Below, piece after piece: positions 15,264-23,606 of a stretch of DNA of 64,000 nt. Numbering within the stretch: position 1 is the first letter of the stretch; the number at the start of each line of letters is the position of its first letter. A program made the translations under genes and the position numbers. Source of the stretch: an uncultured Prevotellaceae bacterium (lineage in GTDB: Bacteria; Bacteroidota; Bacteroidia; Bacteroidales; Muribaculaceae); assembly GCA_946409635.1 (NCBI GenBank), contig CAMJXD010000006.1, positions 1 to 64,000 of the forward strand. The letters are read 5' to 3'. A model generated the notes under the pieces. It ran no database searches and had not been told where the DNA came from. It saw nothing but the letters and a program-made list of their open reading frames with translations.

Positions 15264-18200
15264 CTACTTCAGCACCTTGATGGTCGAGATGCTGCCGTCG
15301 GTGTAGCGCGTCACAACGATGTTGACGCCCTCAAACGGCTCGGCGCTCTCCACGCCCACCACGTTGTAGTAACGCACGCTTTCAATCTCCTTGCTGCCCA
15401 GCAGCTCGCTGACGGCGGTCAGGTTTCCACCGTTGGACATGTCCAGGGGATAGATGCCATAGTCGGCACTCAGCGGGCTGTCGCTGCTGGGGCTGGCACT
15501 GGCGCCTAAACGGCGGTTCAGCTTCACGACTGCGGCATGGAACTCGTAGGGTTCATCCTGCTGCAGTCCGCCGGGCTCGCCATACTGCTTCATGTCGCTG
15601 CCGTCAATCATCAGGCAGTTGTAGTCCCAGCTCAGCACCTTCACGGCACCGCGGATGTCCCAGGCGTTGACGCTCTGGTGGTCGGTGGTGTAGACGGTGA
15701 ACTCGTCACCGCCGCGCCATACGGCCCACAGGCGGGCAACCTCCTGGACCTTGGGATTCATGAAGTAGAGCGAATCGTTCTTGAAGCCGTCAACGGCATT
15801 CACGCCGGCATGGGCTCCGACAACCTTGCCGTCCTCGATGCGGTTCTGGTTCTCGGTCATGAAGTTGGCCGGCACATAGGTGTTGTAGGCCAGGCTATAC
15901 TTCGAGCCCTGATGGGTAGCACTTGACAGGTATCCGGGCTGATAGCCGGGATAGGCAACTGCGACAGCAGCATCCTCGGTCAGCTTGGGATTGGCACTCA
16001 GCTTGATGGTGTAATTCTTCACGTCATCCAGCTTGCCGATGATGCTCCTGGCATCGATCTTTGCGCCGACAAAGGTCTCGGGACTCATCGTCACATTCTC
16101 GTCGTTAAAGTCGAGGACAACCCAGTTGCTCTCGTCCCACTCACGGGTCTGGTACTTGAGCAGGCTGCTCACGTAGTCCTTCTGGACATCGGTCTTGCCG
16201 GGGCGCTTGTCAATCGACTCATAGGGGGGCTGATCCTTGGCCCACAGCTGATTGATGCCCTTCTCGGCATTCACGACGGCCCACACGCCTACCAGCTCAT
16301 CGGCCACGATATAGGTCTTGCCCTTCTCGCCGGTACTCTCGATGACGCTGAGCGGGGTCTCGACGGGAACCTCAAACTCGTAGGTCTCCTCGACAACGAC
16401 ACTCCACAGGGTGGTGCCGTCCACTTCCAGGCAGGTCACGGCCTTGACAGTCGTGTTCTCGCTCACGGTGAAGGTGCCGTTCTGGGCAGTCCACTCGATG
16501 CGCTCGGAGCTCGTGCGCGGGTCGCTGCCGTCCAGGGTGTAGTAGGTCACCGCATCGGCGGGGTTCTGGTCACTCGGTGTCACGGTAACTTCAACGGTGC
16601 TGCCGTAGCCGTACAGGCCGCCCTGAGGATTAATCGTGGGCTCCTTGACTCCGACAAAGGTGTAAGTCTCCCTGACGACCTCACTCCAGATCTTCACACC
16701 GCCATACACGATGTAGGATGCGGCGCGCACGGTCGTCGTCGTGTTGATGAACCGGGTGCCCTCGTTGCCGTCAATCACGATGGCATCGTCGCTGTAGCGC
16801 GGGTCGCTGCCGTCCACGGTGTAGACGGTCACGGCTCCGTTCTGGGCACTGACGGGATCGGTAGTGATCACGGCATCGATGTGCTCGCTGCCAGTGGTCA
16901 CCTGTACCAGCTGGCTTGCGGGCGTGATCGTGGGAGGATTGAGCTCGGCAAGCTGCATGCCATACAGGAAGATGTCCTGGTTGGTCGTCGCAGCGTCATA
17001 GGTAGTGAACGTGCGTCCGGCACTGTAGTAGCGCAGGTAGCGGCGCGTGCCGTCATAGCTCATCATCACGGTGGCGGGATAGCTCTCGTCAACACCGCTG
17101 GTGACGCCACTGTTGACGCTGACGGTAGCCTCGGCATAGCTGCCGCGAGCACCCGTCACCAGGTTGGGACCCTGGTTGGTGTTCACACACAAGTAGCCGT
17201 CGCCGTCCAGGCTGCGCAGGTAGTAGCGGCCGGCTGTGGCTGCCTCCAGCACGAAGGTGGCCAGATCGCTGTTACCATAGACGTACTCTTTAGTCTCAGG
17301 ATCCTGGAACATGACACCCGTTGCGGCACGGTTGGTCTGGTTCTGGGTAGTGCTCAGGCCCACCTTGTCGGCCTTGTTGACAATCACATAGATATTGCCA
17401 ATCACAGGCTCACCCTTGAGCAACTCATAGATGTTGTCGTCGTTCTCGATGAACTGGTAGCTCTCGCTCACGACGTTGCTCCAGATGGTGTTGCCACCCA
17501 GCTCAAGGCACGAAGCGGCATTGACGGTCGTGTTCTCGCTCACGGTGAACGTGCCGTTCTCGCTGGTCAGCTCGATGCGGGTCTCGCTGGTGCGCGGGTC
17601 GCTGCCGTCCAGGGTGTAGTAGGTCACGGTGCCCGTGCTGCTCTCAGGATTGGTCTGGACAGTCACCTCGACACTCGAGGTCACGTTCTTGTCATAGGTC
17701 TCACCCTCGGGCAGGATAATGGGATCCTTCACAGCGGGGAAGACATAGGTGGCGGTGTCGGTCAACGAGCGGATGTAGTCGTTGTAGTTGGTACCGTCAC
17801 GCTTCTCGGCCGGAACCTCGGCATAGGTCATCACCGTGGTTGTCGAGCTGATGGCAATCTGCTGGCCAGGGATATACTCTTCCCAGTCCTCCATGTCGTC
17901 GGTCTTGTAATAGATCGTGGGAGCGACATCGGTCCACTCGGGTTGAGTGATCGTGATGGTTGCGGCGAACGGTGCGTCACAGTCATCCTTAGAGGCAGGA
18001 ACCACCTTGGGCTGATAGATCCACAGGAAGTCGATCGGGCAGATCTCGAAGGGCTTTTCATAGGGCTTGTAGTAGTCCACGATGCCATAGACGTCGAAGG
18101 TGGCACCTGCTTCCTGCTTAGCCGTGAAGAAGGCCTGGTCATAGTCGCCCTTGTGCTGGATCACATCATTGTGTCCATTATAGGAACACGTGCCTGCACT

Positions 18201-21200
18201 CCACAGGTAGAACTTGTCATAATATGTGTCGCTACCGCTGGCATCGGTAATGGTACCGGTGTGCTTGGGATCATCGCTCTTATAGTCCTGCACGCCACTC
18301 AGTGTGGTGTTGCGCAGGTGCACATAGTGGCCCCAAGAGTTGCTGCCATTGGCGGTGCCGGCAACAATCGTGGCATTAGTAATCTCCTCGGGCAGAACCT
18401 CGCTCCAGCCCAGGGTGCTGGTGGGCCAGGAATAGATTTCGCGGTTGGAAGTACCCAACTGGATGTGGAAATTGTTTTCCCAGATGTTGGTCTTGCCGGA
18501 AATCTCGCTGCCGTCAATCCAGTCACCCATCTTGAAGATGCGGTAATTGCCGGTGTTGCGCTTACCGAAGTAGATGCAGGCGTAGTCGGTGTTGTCGCGC
18601 ACATAGCAGAACTCGGCATACTGGCCGTTGTTGGCATAGGTCGAGTGGTAAACCACCTGAACGGGGTTAGCCAGGGTAGCGGTAACATCAGTGGGACAGT
18701 TGTCGTTGAAGTCCTTCAGGTTCTGGTAAACGTGGGTTCCACCCTGGAAGGGCTTGATCACATACCAGCCCTCGCTGATGGTGCTATGGAAGTCGCCCAC
18801 ATAGGCAATCGCCTTCACATAGTAGCTGTGACCCTCGGTCATGTTGATCGTCTGGCCGTTGTAGTAGGTCGAGACGTTGGTCGGGTTGTTGACATAGGCT
18901 GCGCTGGGCGCCTCGGTGCCGTTCACCTCGACGATCTCGTAGTGGATGTCGGCGTTGGGCGTGGTGCAACCCATCTGCAGCGTCTGGTTGCCATAGTAGG
19001 TCTGGTTCTGCAGCGGCGAGAAGAACGGTGCATTCACATTGATGACCTTCTCGACGCGGGTATAGGTAGCCTGGGCAACAGTGCTGGTCTGTCCGTTATA
19101 GACGGCGATAGCCTTGACGGTTGCCTCGCTGCCAATCTCGGGCAACTGGACATCAAACGGGCCCTCATATTGCGTGCCATTGCTGGCGGTGGGCTCGCTG
19201 CCGTCGGTCGTGTAATAGATGACAGCACCAGCAGGAGTGCCGGTAATCGATACCGTCACGCTGGGCGTGCTCACGCTGCTGGTGGCAGGAGCAATCGACG
19301 CGCTGGGCAGACCCCAGGTATAGGTCACCGTGGCGGGCTCGCTCACGTTGTCCTCCTCGTCGATGGCAACGGCGATAATCGTCGTCTCGCTGCCAGCAGC
19401 GTAAGGAGCGGTGAACTGACCGTTGTAACGGATGCGGGTAGCGCTGGTAGCAGGATCACTGCCATCGGTGGTGTACCAGATGGTCACATCGTCGCTCTCG
19501 TCACTGATCGATACCGTCTGGTTCTCATAGTAGGTGCCGGTAGCGGGCGTGATTTCAGGAGCCTGGATGACGCCTCCCTGAACATACAGGAATACGACAT
19601 AGCCTGTCGAAGTGTCATACCAGCGGAAGGGATCGCCTGCCTGCCCGTTATATCGCATGATGTAGCCGGAGGCATCCTTCAGGTAATAGCCACTCTGGCC
19701 ATCGTTCGTGACTTGGAAAGTGGCTTCGGTGGAGCTGGGCTTTGTCTGCTTGCTCGAGCGGCTCAGGTAAGTCTGCTCGTTAGCATCCATCAGCCAGAAG
19801 GAAGCGGCACTGGCCGTACCGTTCATCGTGAATACCGAAGTGGTAGTTCCTGCAATATCGATTACATCGGTTCCATGCCAGCTCACGCCATCCTCGGCAT
19901 CACCCCAATTGCAAAGCGCAGCAGGGCCTTGCTCATAGACGAAGATGTACTTGTTACCGGCCTTGATCTGGCTTGCGTCAGTGACCTTGGTGAACAGGGT
20001 GTTGCTCTTGGACACTCGCTCATAGGTCGCGGTTGCAATCGCACTGGTCTCGCCGTTATAGGTGGCACGAGCCTCGACAGTGACGATCTGGCCTACGGTA
20101 GCCGCTGTGACGGCAAAGGCCTCGCTATAGGTCATCCACTGGCCGCCATCCACGCGATACTCGAGGGTGGCACCAGCCACGTTAGACTCAAGAGTGATGC
20201 CGCTCATCGTGCTGCCGCTGAAGGTGCCGTTAGCGGGATTGATGCTCACGGTGATGGGCAGACGATAACCGGTAACGGCGACTTCGGCACTTGCCTCACC
20301 GTTGGTCAGCGTCACGGTGGCCACGTCGGGGTTGGCCTGGGTGGCCGTGCCGTTATAGGTCACGGTCAACGTGCCATTGCTCAAGCTTGCTGTGAAGTTG
20401 CTGGCACCATCACCGGTGATGTTAACCGACGTTGTGCCGGTCGTGTTGGTCTCGGTAACGGCAGCGGTCTTCTCTTGTGAAGTGCCCCCGGCGGGAATCA
20501 CAAACTCAAGCGACGTGGGATTCACCTTGATGGTGGGCCTGGCCACGCCACGCTTGTAGATGTAAACGGGCTGCTGCCCCGAAGCATAACAGGAAACGAT
20601 TTCACTGTTAAAGCGCATCTGGTTACGCGTATTTGTCCCCTGGAACGTAATGGTGGGCACGCCATTGTTAAATTCAATGAGCGCCCTGGCATTAGCATTC
20701 GTTTTGTCGTCGGTAGTCCTCAAGTAGTTGCTACTGCTGCTGGCGGCATACAAGTAGGCATCTGCGTCGCTGCCCACGTTGAAGTACCAACCATAGGTCT
20801 TGTCGCCCTCGAGGACGGCAATCTGCATGTCAGTGTATTCGTCGGCAACGGTCAGGGCACTGGTGACAGCGACAGCGGTGGTGCCGCGGTTATTGCTGTT
20901 CTGGGTCGTGCTCATGGCCAGGGCAGAGGCATTCTCGGCATTCTTGTTGACGAAGATGATCTCGTTGCCCTCGCTCAGGTCGTCGATGCTGGTGACCAGG
21001 AAGAAGTCGCCCACACCAGGGATCTTGATGGTGATGTCCGAGGTGGCGGGAGCACTTGTCAGGCCGTTGCTCACGGCGATGGCCGTAACGGTCGTGGTCT
21101 CGTCAACGGTGAACGGACCCGTGTAAAGGGTGCTCGATGTCGTGGGGGTGGTGCCATCGGTAGTATAATAGATGGCTGCACCGGGAGTGGCGCAGGTGAT

Positions 21201-23147
21201 GGTCACCGACTGAGCCTCATGATAGGTGCCCGAGGCGGGAGTAATCACGGGAGCTGCCACGCTGGGCGTGATGGTGAACGTGTTGTTGGCAGGGTTGACA
21301 ACGATCTCATAGGAACCGGGGTTCATGTAGATCGTGTGCAGGTTGCCGTTCTCGTCCAGAGCGCAAGGCTGACCGTACAGGGACGGAGTGAGTCCCCAGT
21401 TGCCGTTGCTCACGGGGCCAAAGGCGTTGGCGACAACGGTCTGCTCATTGCCCACCTGCTTGGTGAAGTACATCCAGGCATAGCCCTCGCTACCGGCCTG
21501 TGCCGTCACATGGGCGCTGTAGGTGCCGTCCTGGTTGCGGGTCATCTGTACACCTTGGGTAAAGTCCCAACCCGAGTGGTTGAGGTCACCCACGATGTAG
21601 ATGTCGCCGTCGTAGGCGTAGGTCACGTTGACCGTCTGGCTGAGGCCGTCGGTCGTGTTGCCCACAGTCACTGTGCCTGTTGCACCCAGGGCCTGGCCGC
21701 TGTAGGTCACGTTGACCGCAGCAGGATAGGTCGCATTGGCAGCAAGCGTGGTCGGGGTCGCGATAAAGCCCGTCGAGGCGGTAACCGCCAGATCCTGGGT
21801 CAAGTTGGCTGCCGTCACACTAAATGAGTCGCCACTTGCACCGATGGTCATCGAGGAGGTCGATACCGTCATGGCGGGGAGCGGCGGCAGCTCCTTTTGA
21901 GCGGTCACGGTGACCGTCTCGCTCAGGTCGCCACAGGTCACGGTCACGGTGCCAATAACGGGAGTTGTGCTGTTGCCGCTGTAGGTCACAGTCACTTGCT
22001 CGCTCACCGAGCCGTCGGCAGGCGTGATGCTGGTGGGCGAAACGCTGAAGTCAGCACCGCTCACACTAACCGTCACATTGTTTTCCAGATTAGCACCCGT
22101 CACGTTAAACGTTGCATTCGCACTGCTCTGGTTATAAGGAACATTGATCGACAACGAGTTAGTACTAACGCTCAAGGTCGGGTCAGTATGCTCTTCACAT
22201 TCAAGATATAAAGTCACCGACTTAACGAAAGCTCGCTTTGAGGTGGTGGCGATAGTAAATGAAGTAATTTCACTACCATCAAAGTTAATCTCATAATCGG
22301 TAAATGAGCTATTGTTTAAAAGGCTAATCGTTGAACCTGCCGTGTTTGCACTAGTCGAAACCTTAAGTGAGCCTTCACTCGTAGAGTACCGCAGAGCATT
22401 CACAACTATCTTGGTCACTTTCCAACCATCGGCTTGGGTTGCTAAGTTGACAGTAAAAGAGCCAGTCTTGCTACCCGTTCCTAATTTCCAACCATTACCA
22501 CTCCGGGCCAAAAATACATTTGAAAAATCCGAGAACGATGAAATATAATTTGATCCAGATTCTACATTGTTTCCAATAGTGTTTGAGGTCATTTCAGCGC
22601 CAGAGTCGCTATTTCCTGTTCCACTCTTAAAAGCAATGGTAGCATCACATGTGCTTGGTGTGTCACCTCCGCCACCACTACCGCCATTGTCATCGTCAAT
22701 GGTCACGACAATACGATAAAAACGAGTGTGGCCACTACTAGCATCATAAGTAAACTGGACAGAAGAGCTAGACCCCGTCCATGTATCATTATCAGCACTA
22801 TAAGTACCAGATTGGTCAGAAACTAATGACAAGTCACTTGAAGTGTAATTTGAGTGATAAGTAAATACAATACTCTTAATCACTTTATCGGTTCCACAGC
22901 CAACTGTCAACGTATTGCCGGCATAGAATCTGATCACTCCAGTATAGTACAGTGGCCAAGATGAATTTGTGCCTTTATCAAAAGTCAACGTCACACCGCC
23001 TGTCGATACAGTCGTGTTGCTGCTATTGATGCCTGATAACAGGCCTTGACCGCTACTGTTTACTTCAAACGTAGCAGTCGTCGTTTCTGCCCAGCCGACG
23101 GCGAATGCCAGCAGGGCAGTCAAGAAAAAGGTTAGTAATTTCTTCAT
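15264..23147 (-). CDS. giant secreted repeat protein (2,627 aa)
   Basis: A signal peptide (KKLLTFFLTALLAFAVGWA) is followed by two jelly-roll-like domains (about 25-150 and 170-330) with a Gly/Ser linker. BACON/Ig-like repeats come next (about 340-560), then a SusE/F-like segment (DIYIVGDLNHSGWDF). Many chitobiase C-terminal-like Ig repeats follow, recognised by YYTTDGSEPT or YTLDGSDPRTS; I count at least six. Insert domains resembling OB folds lie between them. The end (VRYYNVVGVES..ISTIKVLK) resembles a secretion-sorting tail. It is probably a cell-surface adhesin or glycan-binding protein; no catalytic motif was seen. The first ATG of the open frame, 45 codons upstream, lacks a signal peptide, so 23147 is chosen. 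Confidence 0.85.
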   Translation of the reverse strand: MKKLLTFFLTALLAFAVGWAETTTATFEVNSSGQGLLSGINSSNTTVSTGGVTLTFDKGTNSSWPLYYTGVIRFYAGNTLTVGCGTDKVIKSIVFTYHSNYTSSDLSLVSDQSGTYSADNDTWTGSSSSVQFTYDASSGHTRFYRIVVTIDDDNGGSGGGGDTPSTCDATIAFKSGTGNSDSGAEMTSNTIGNNVESGSNYISSFSDFSNVFLARSGNGWKLGTGSKTGSFTVNLATQADGWKVTKIVVNALRYSTSEGSLKVSTSANTAGSTISLLNNSSFTDYEINFDGSEITSFTIATTSKRAFVKSVTLYLECEEHTDPTLSVSTNSLSINVPYNQSSANATFNVTGANLENNVTVSVSGADFSVSPTSITPADGSVSEQVTVTYSGNSTTPVIGTVTVTCGDLSETVTVTAQKELPPLPAMTVSTSSMTIGASGDSFSVTAANLTQDLAVTASTGFIATPTTLAANATYPAAVNVTYSGQALGATGTVTVGNTTDGLSQTVNVTYAYDGDIYIVGDLNHSGWDFTQGVQMTRNQDGTYSAHVTAQAGSEGYAWMYFTKQVGNEQTVVANAFGPVSNGNWGLTPSLYGQPCALDENGNLHTIYMNPGSYEIVVNPANNTFTITPSVAAPVITPASGTYHEAQSVTITCATPGAAIYYTTDGTTPTTSSTLYTGPFTVDETTTVTAIAVSNGLTSAPATSDITIKIPGVGDFFLVTSIDDLSEGNEIIFVNKNAENASALAMSTTQNSNNRGTTAVAVTSALTVADEYTDMQIAVLEGDKTYGWYFNVGSDADAYLYAASSSSNYLRTTDDKTNANARALIEFNNGVPTITFQGTNTRNQMRFNSEIVSCYASGQQPVYIYKRGVARPTIKVNPTSLEFVIPAGGTSQEKTAAVTETNTTGTTSVNITGDGASNFTASLSNGTLTVTYNGTATQANPDVATVTLTNGEASAEVAVTGYRLPITVSINPANGTFSGSTMSGITLESNVAGATLEYRVDGGQWMTYSEAFAVTAATVGQIVTVEARATYNGETSAIATATYERVSKSNTLFTKVTDASQIKAGNKYIFVYEQGPAALCNWGDAEDGVSWHGTDVIDIAGTTTSVFTMNGTASAASFWLMDANEQTYLSRSSKQTKPSSTEATFQVTNDGQSGYYLKDASGYIMRYNGQAGDPFRWYDTSTGYVVFLYVQGGVIQAPEITPATGTYYENQTVSISDESDDVTIWYTTDGSDPATSATRIRYNGQFTAPYAAGSETTIIAVAIDEEDNVSEPATVTYTWGLPSASIAPATSSVSTPSVTVSITGTPAGAVIYYTTDGSEPTASNGTQYEGPFDVQLPEIGSEATVKAIAVYNGQTSTVAQATYTRVEKVINVNAPFFSPLQNQTYYGNQTLQMGCTTPNADIHYEIVEVNGTEAPSAAYVNNPTNVSTYYNGQTINMTEGHSYYVKAIAYVGDFHSTISEGWYVIKPFQGGTHVYQNLKDFNDNCPTDVTATLANPVQVVYHSTYANNGQYAEFCYVRDNTDYACIYFGKRNTGNYRIFKMGDWIDGSEISGKTNIWENNFHIQLGTSNREIYSWPTSTLGWSEVLPEEITNATIVAGTANGSNSWGHYVHLRNTTLSGVQDYKSDDPKHTGTITDASGSDTYYDKFYLWSAGTCSYNGHNDVIQHKGDYDQAFFTAKQEAGATFDVYGIVDYYKPYEKPFEICPIDFLWIYQPKVVPASKDDCDAPFAATITITQPEWTDVAPTIYYKTDDMEDWEEYIPGQQIAISSTTTVMTYAEVPAEKRDGTNYNDYIRSLTDTATYVFPAVKDPIILPEGETYDKNVTSSVEVTVQTNPESSTGTVTYYTLDGSDPRTSETRIELTSENGTFTVSENTTVNAASCLELGGNTIWSNVVSESYQFIENDDNIYELLKGEPVIGNIYVIVNKADKVGLSTTQNQTNRAATGVMFQDPETKEYVYGNSDLATFVLEAATAGRYYLRSLDGDGYLCVNTNQGPNLVTGARGSYAEATVSVNSGVTSGVDESYPATVMMSYDGTRRYLRYYSAGRTFTTYDAATTNQDIFLYGMQLAELNPPTITPASQLVQVTTGSEHIDAVITTDPVSAQNGAVTVYTVDGSDPRYSDDAIVIDGNEGTRFINTTTTVRAASYIVYGGVKIWSEVVRETYTFVGVKEPTINPQGGLYGYGSTVEVTVTPSDQNPADAVTYYTLDGSDPRTSSERIEWTAQNGTFTVSENTTVKAVTCLEVDGTTLWSVVVEETYEFEVPVETPLSVIESTGEKGKTYIVADELVGVWAVVNAEKGINQLWAKDQPPYESIDKRPGKTDVQKDYVSSLLKYQTREWDESNWVVLDFNDENVTMSPETFVGAKIDARSIIGKLDDVKNYTIKLSANPKLTEDAAVAVAYPGYQPGYLSSATHQGSKYSLAYNTYVPANFMTENQNRIEDGKVVGAHAGVNAVDGFKNDSLYFMNPKVQEVARLWAVWRGGDEFTVYTTDHQSVNAWDIRGAVKVLSWDYNCLMIDGSDMKQYGEPGGLQQDEPYEFHAAVVKLNRRLGASASPSSDSPLSADYGIYPLDMSNGGNLTAVSELLGSKEIESVRYYNVVGVESAEPFEGVNIVVTRYTDGSISTIKVLK
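16380..17640 (-). repeat. DNA-level duplicated module inside the giant gene
   Basis: The segment coding for YTLDGSDPRTSSERIE..NGTFTVSENTTV (about 16380-16560) closely repeats that at about 17460-17640, with long identical DNA runs. A third, more diverged unit (YTVDGSDPRYSDD) lies between them. Recent duplication or gene conversion within the gene is likely. Confidence 0.6.
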
Positions 23148-23249
23148 AACTTCAAAAAACAGAAATATTAATTTAGTAATACATGTTGGTCTGTCAGACA
23201 GCGTTGCCAGGACGCCTAACGGCGGTAGCTGTTCAGGTAGGGATACAAC

Positions 23250-23281
23250 AAAAAAAATGGCGCTCAAAGTCCCTCTCGCCA
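23250..23281 (-). terminator. possible leader terminator (attenuator) of the giant gene
   Basis: On the minus strand TGGCG (23281-23277) pairs with CGCCA (23262-23258), directly followed by eight T (23257-23250). It lies inside the leader, about 100 nt before the start codon, so it could regulate read-through. The stem is short, so this may be chance. Confidence 0.35.
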
Positions 23282-23393
23282 CTCGGCTTTATCAGCCAAG
23301 CAGCTGGAGGACAATGAATTCCACCATTGAAATTTCTTGTTCATATCAAGCACCACAGCGGTCCCGTAAAGGACCCAGCTCATAATTTGCCCG

Positions 23394-23424
23394 CAAAATT
23401 ATAAAAATTCCCCCACTCCACCAA
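23394..23424 (-). promoter_or_regulatory. promoter of the giant gene
   Basis: Minus strand: TTG (23424-23422), 20 bp, TAATTTTG (23401-23394). Confidence 0.65.
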
Positions 23425-23606
23425 CACTCCGTCACATTTTTTGACAAAAAAAAATCCCGGGACAACAAATTCATATAAACCTTAAAGAGCCCGCACAGGC
23501 AAATTTCTCCAACAAAGCAGGTTCTTCAGGTCTAAAAAAATATCGCTGGCATCGGCTTTTGGATTATCTTTTTTGATCTTCATCTTGGAAAAACTTGCAG
23601 GGTGTT

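Larger units (their letters stand above)
23148..23606. other. leader of the giant gene and gap before tamL operon end
   Basis: No gene was seen. The minus-strand transcript from the promoter at 23394-23424 has a leader of about 240 nt that can form several hairpins, including CTTGGCT-gataa-AGCCGAG and a terminator-like hairpin (below). From 23425 to 23606 I see only AT-rich sequence after the stop of tamL, without a convincing terminator. Confidence 0.5.

Noticed and set aside
16881-20480. 1,199-codon open frame on the plus strand
   Set aside because: It is antisense to the giant repeat gene. Its low-complexity composition comes from the codon bias and repeats of the true gene, and it lacks a promoter or known domain.
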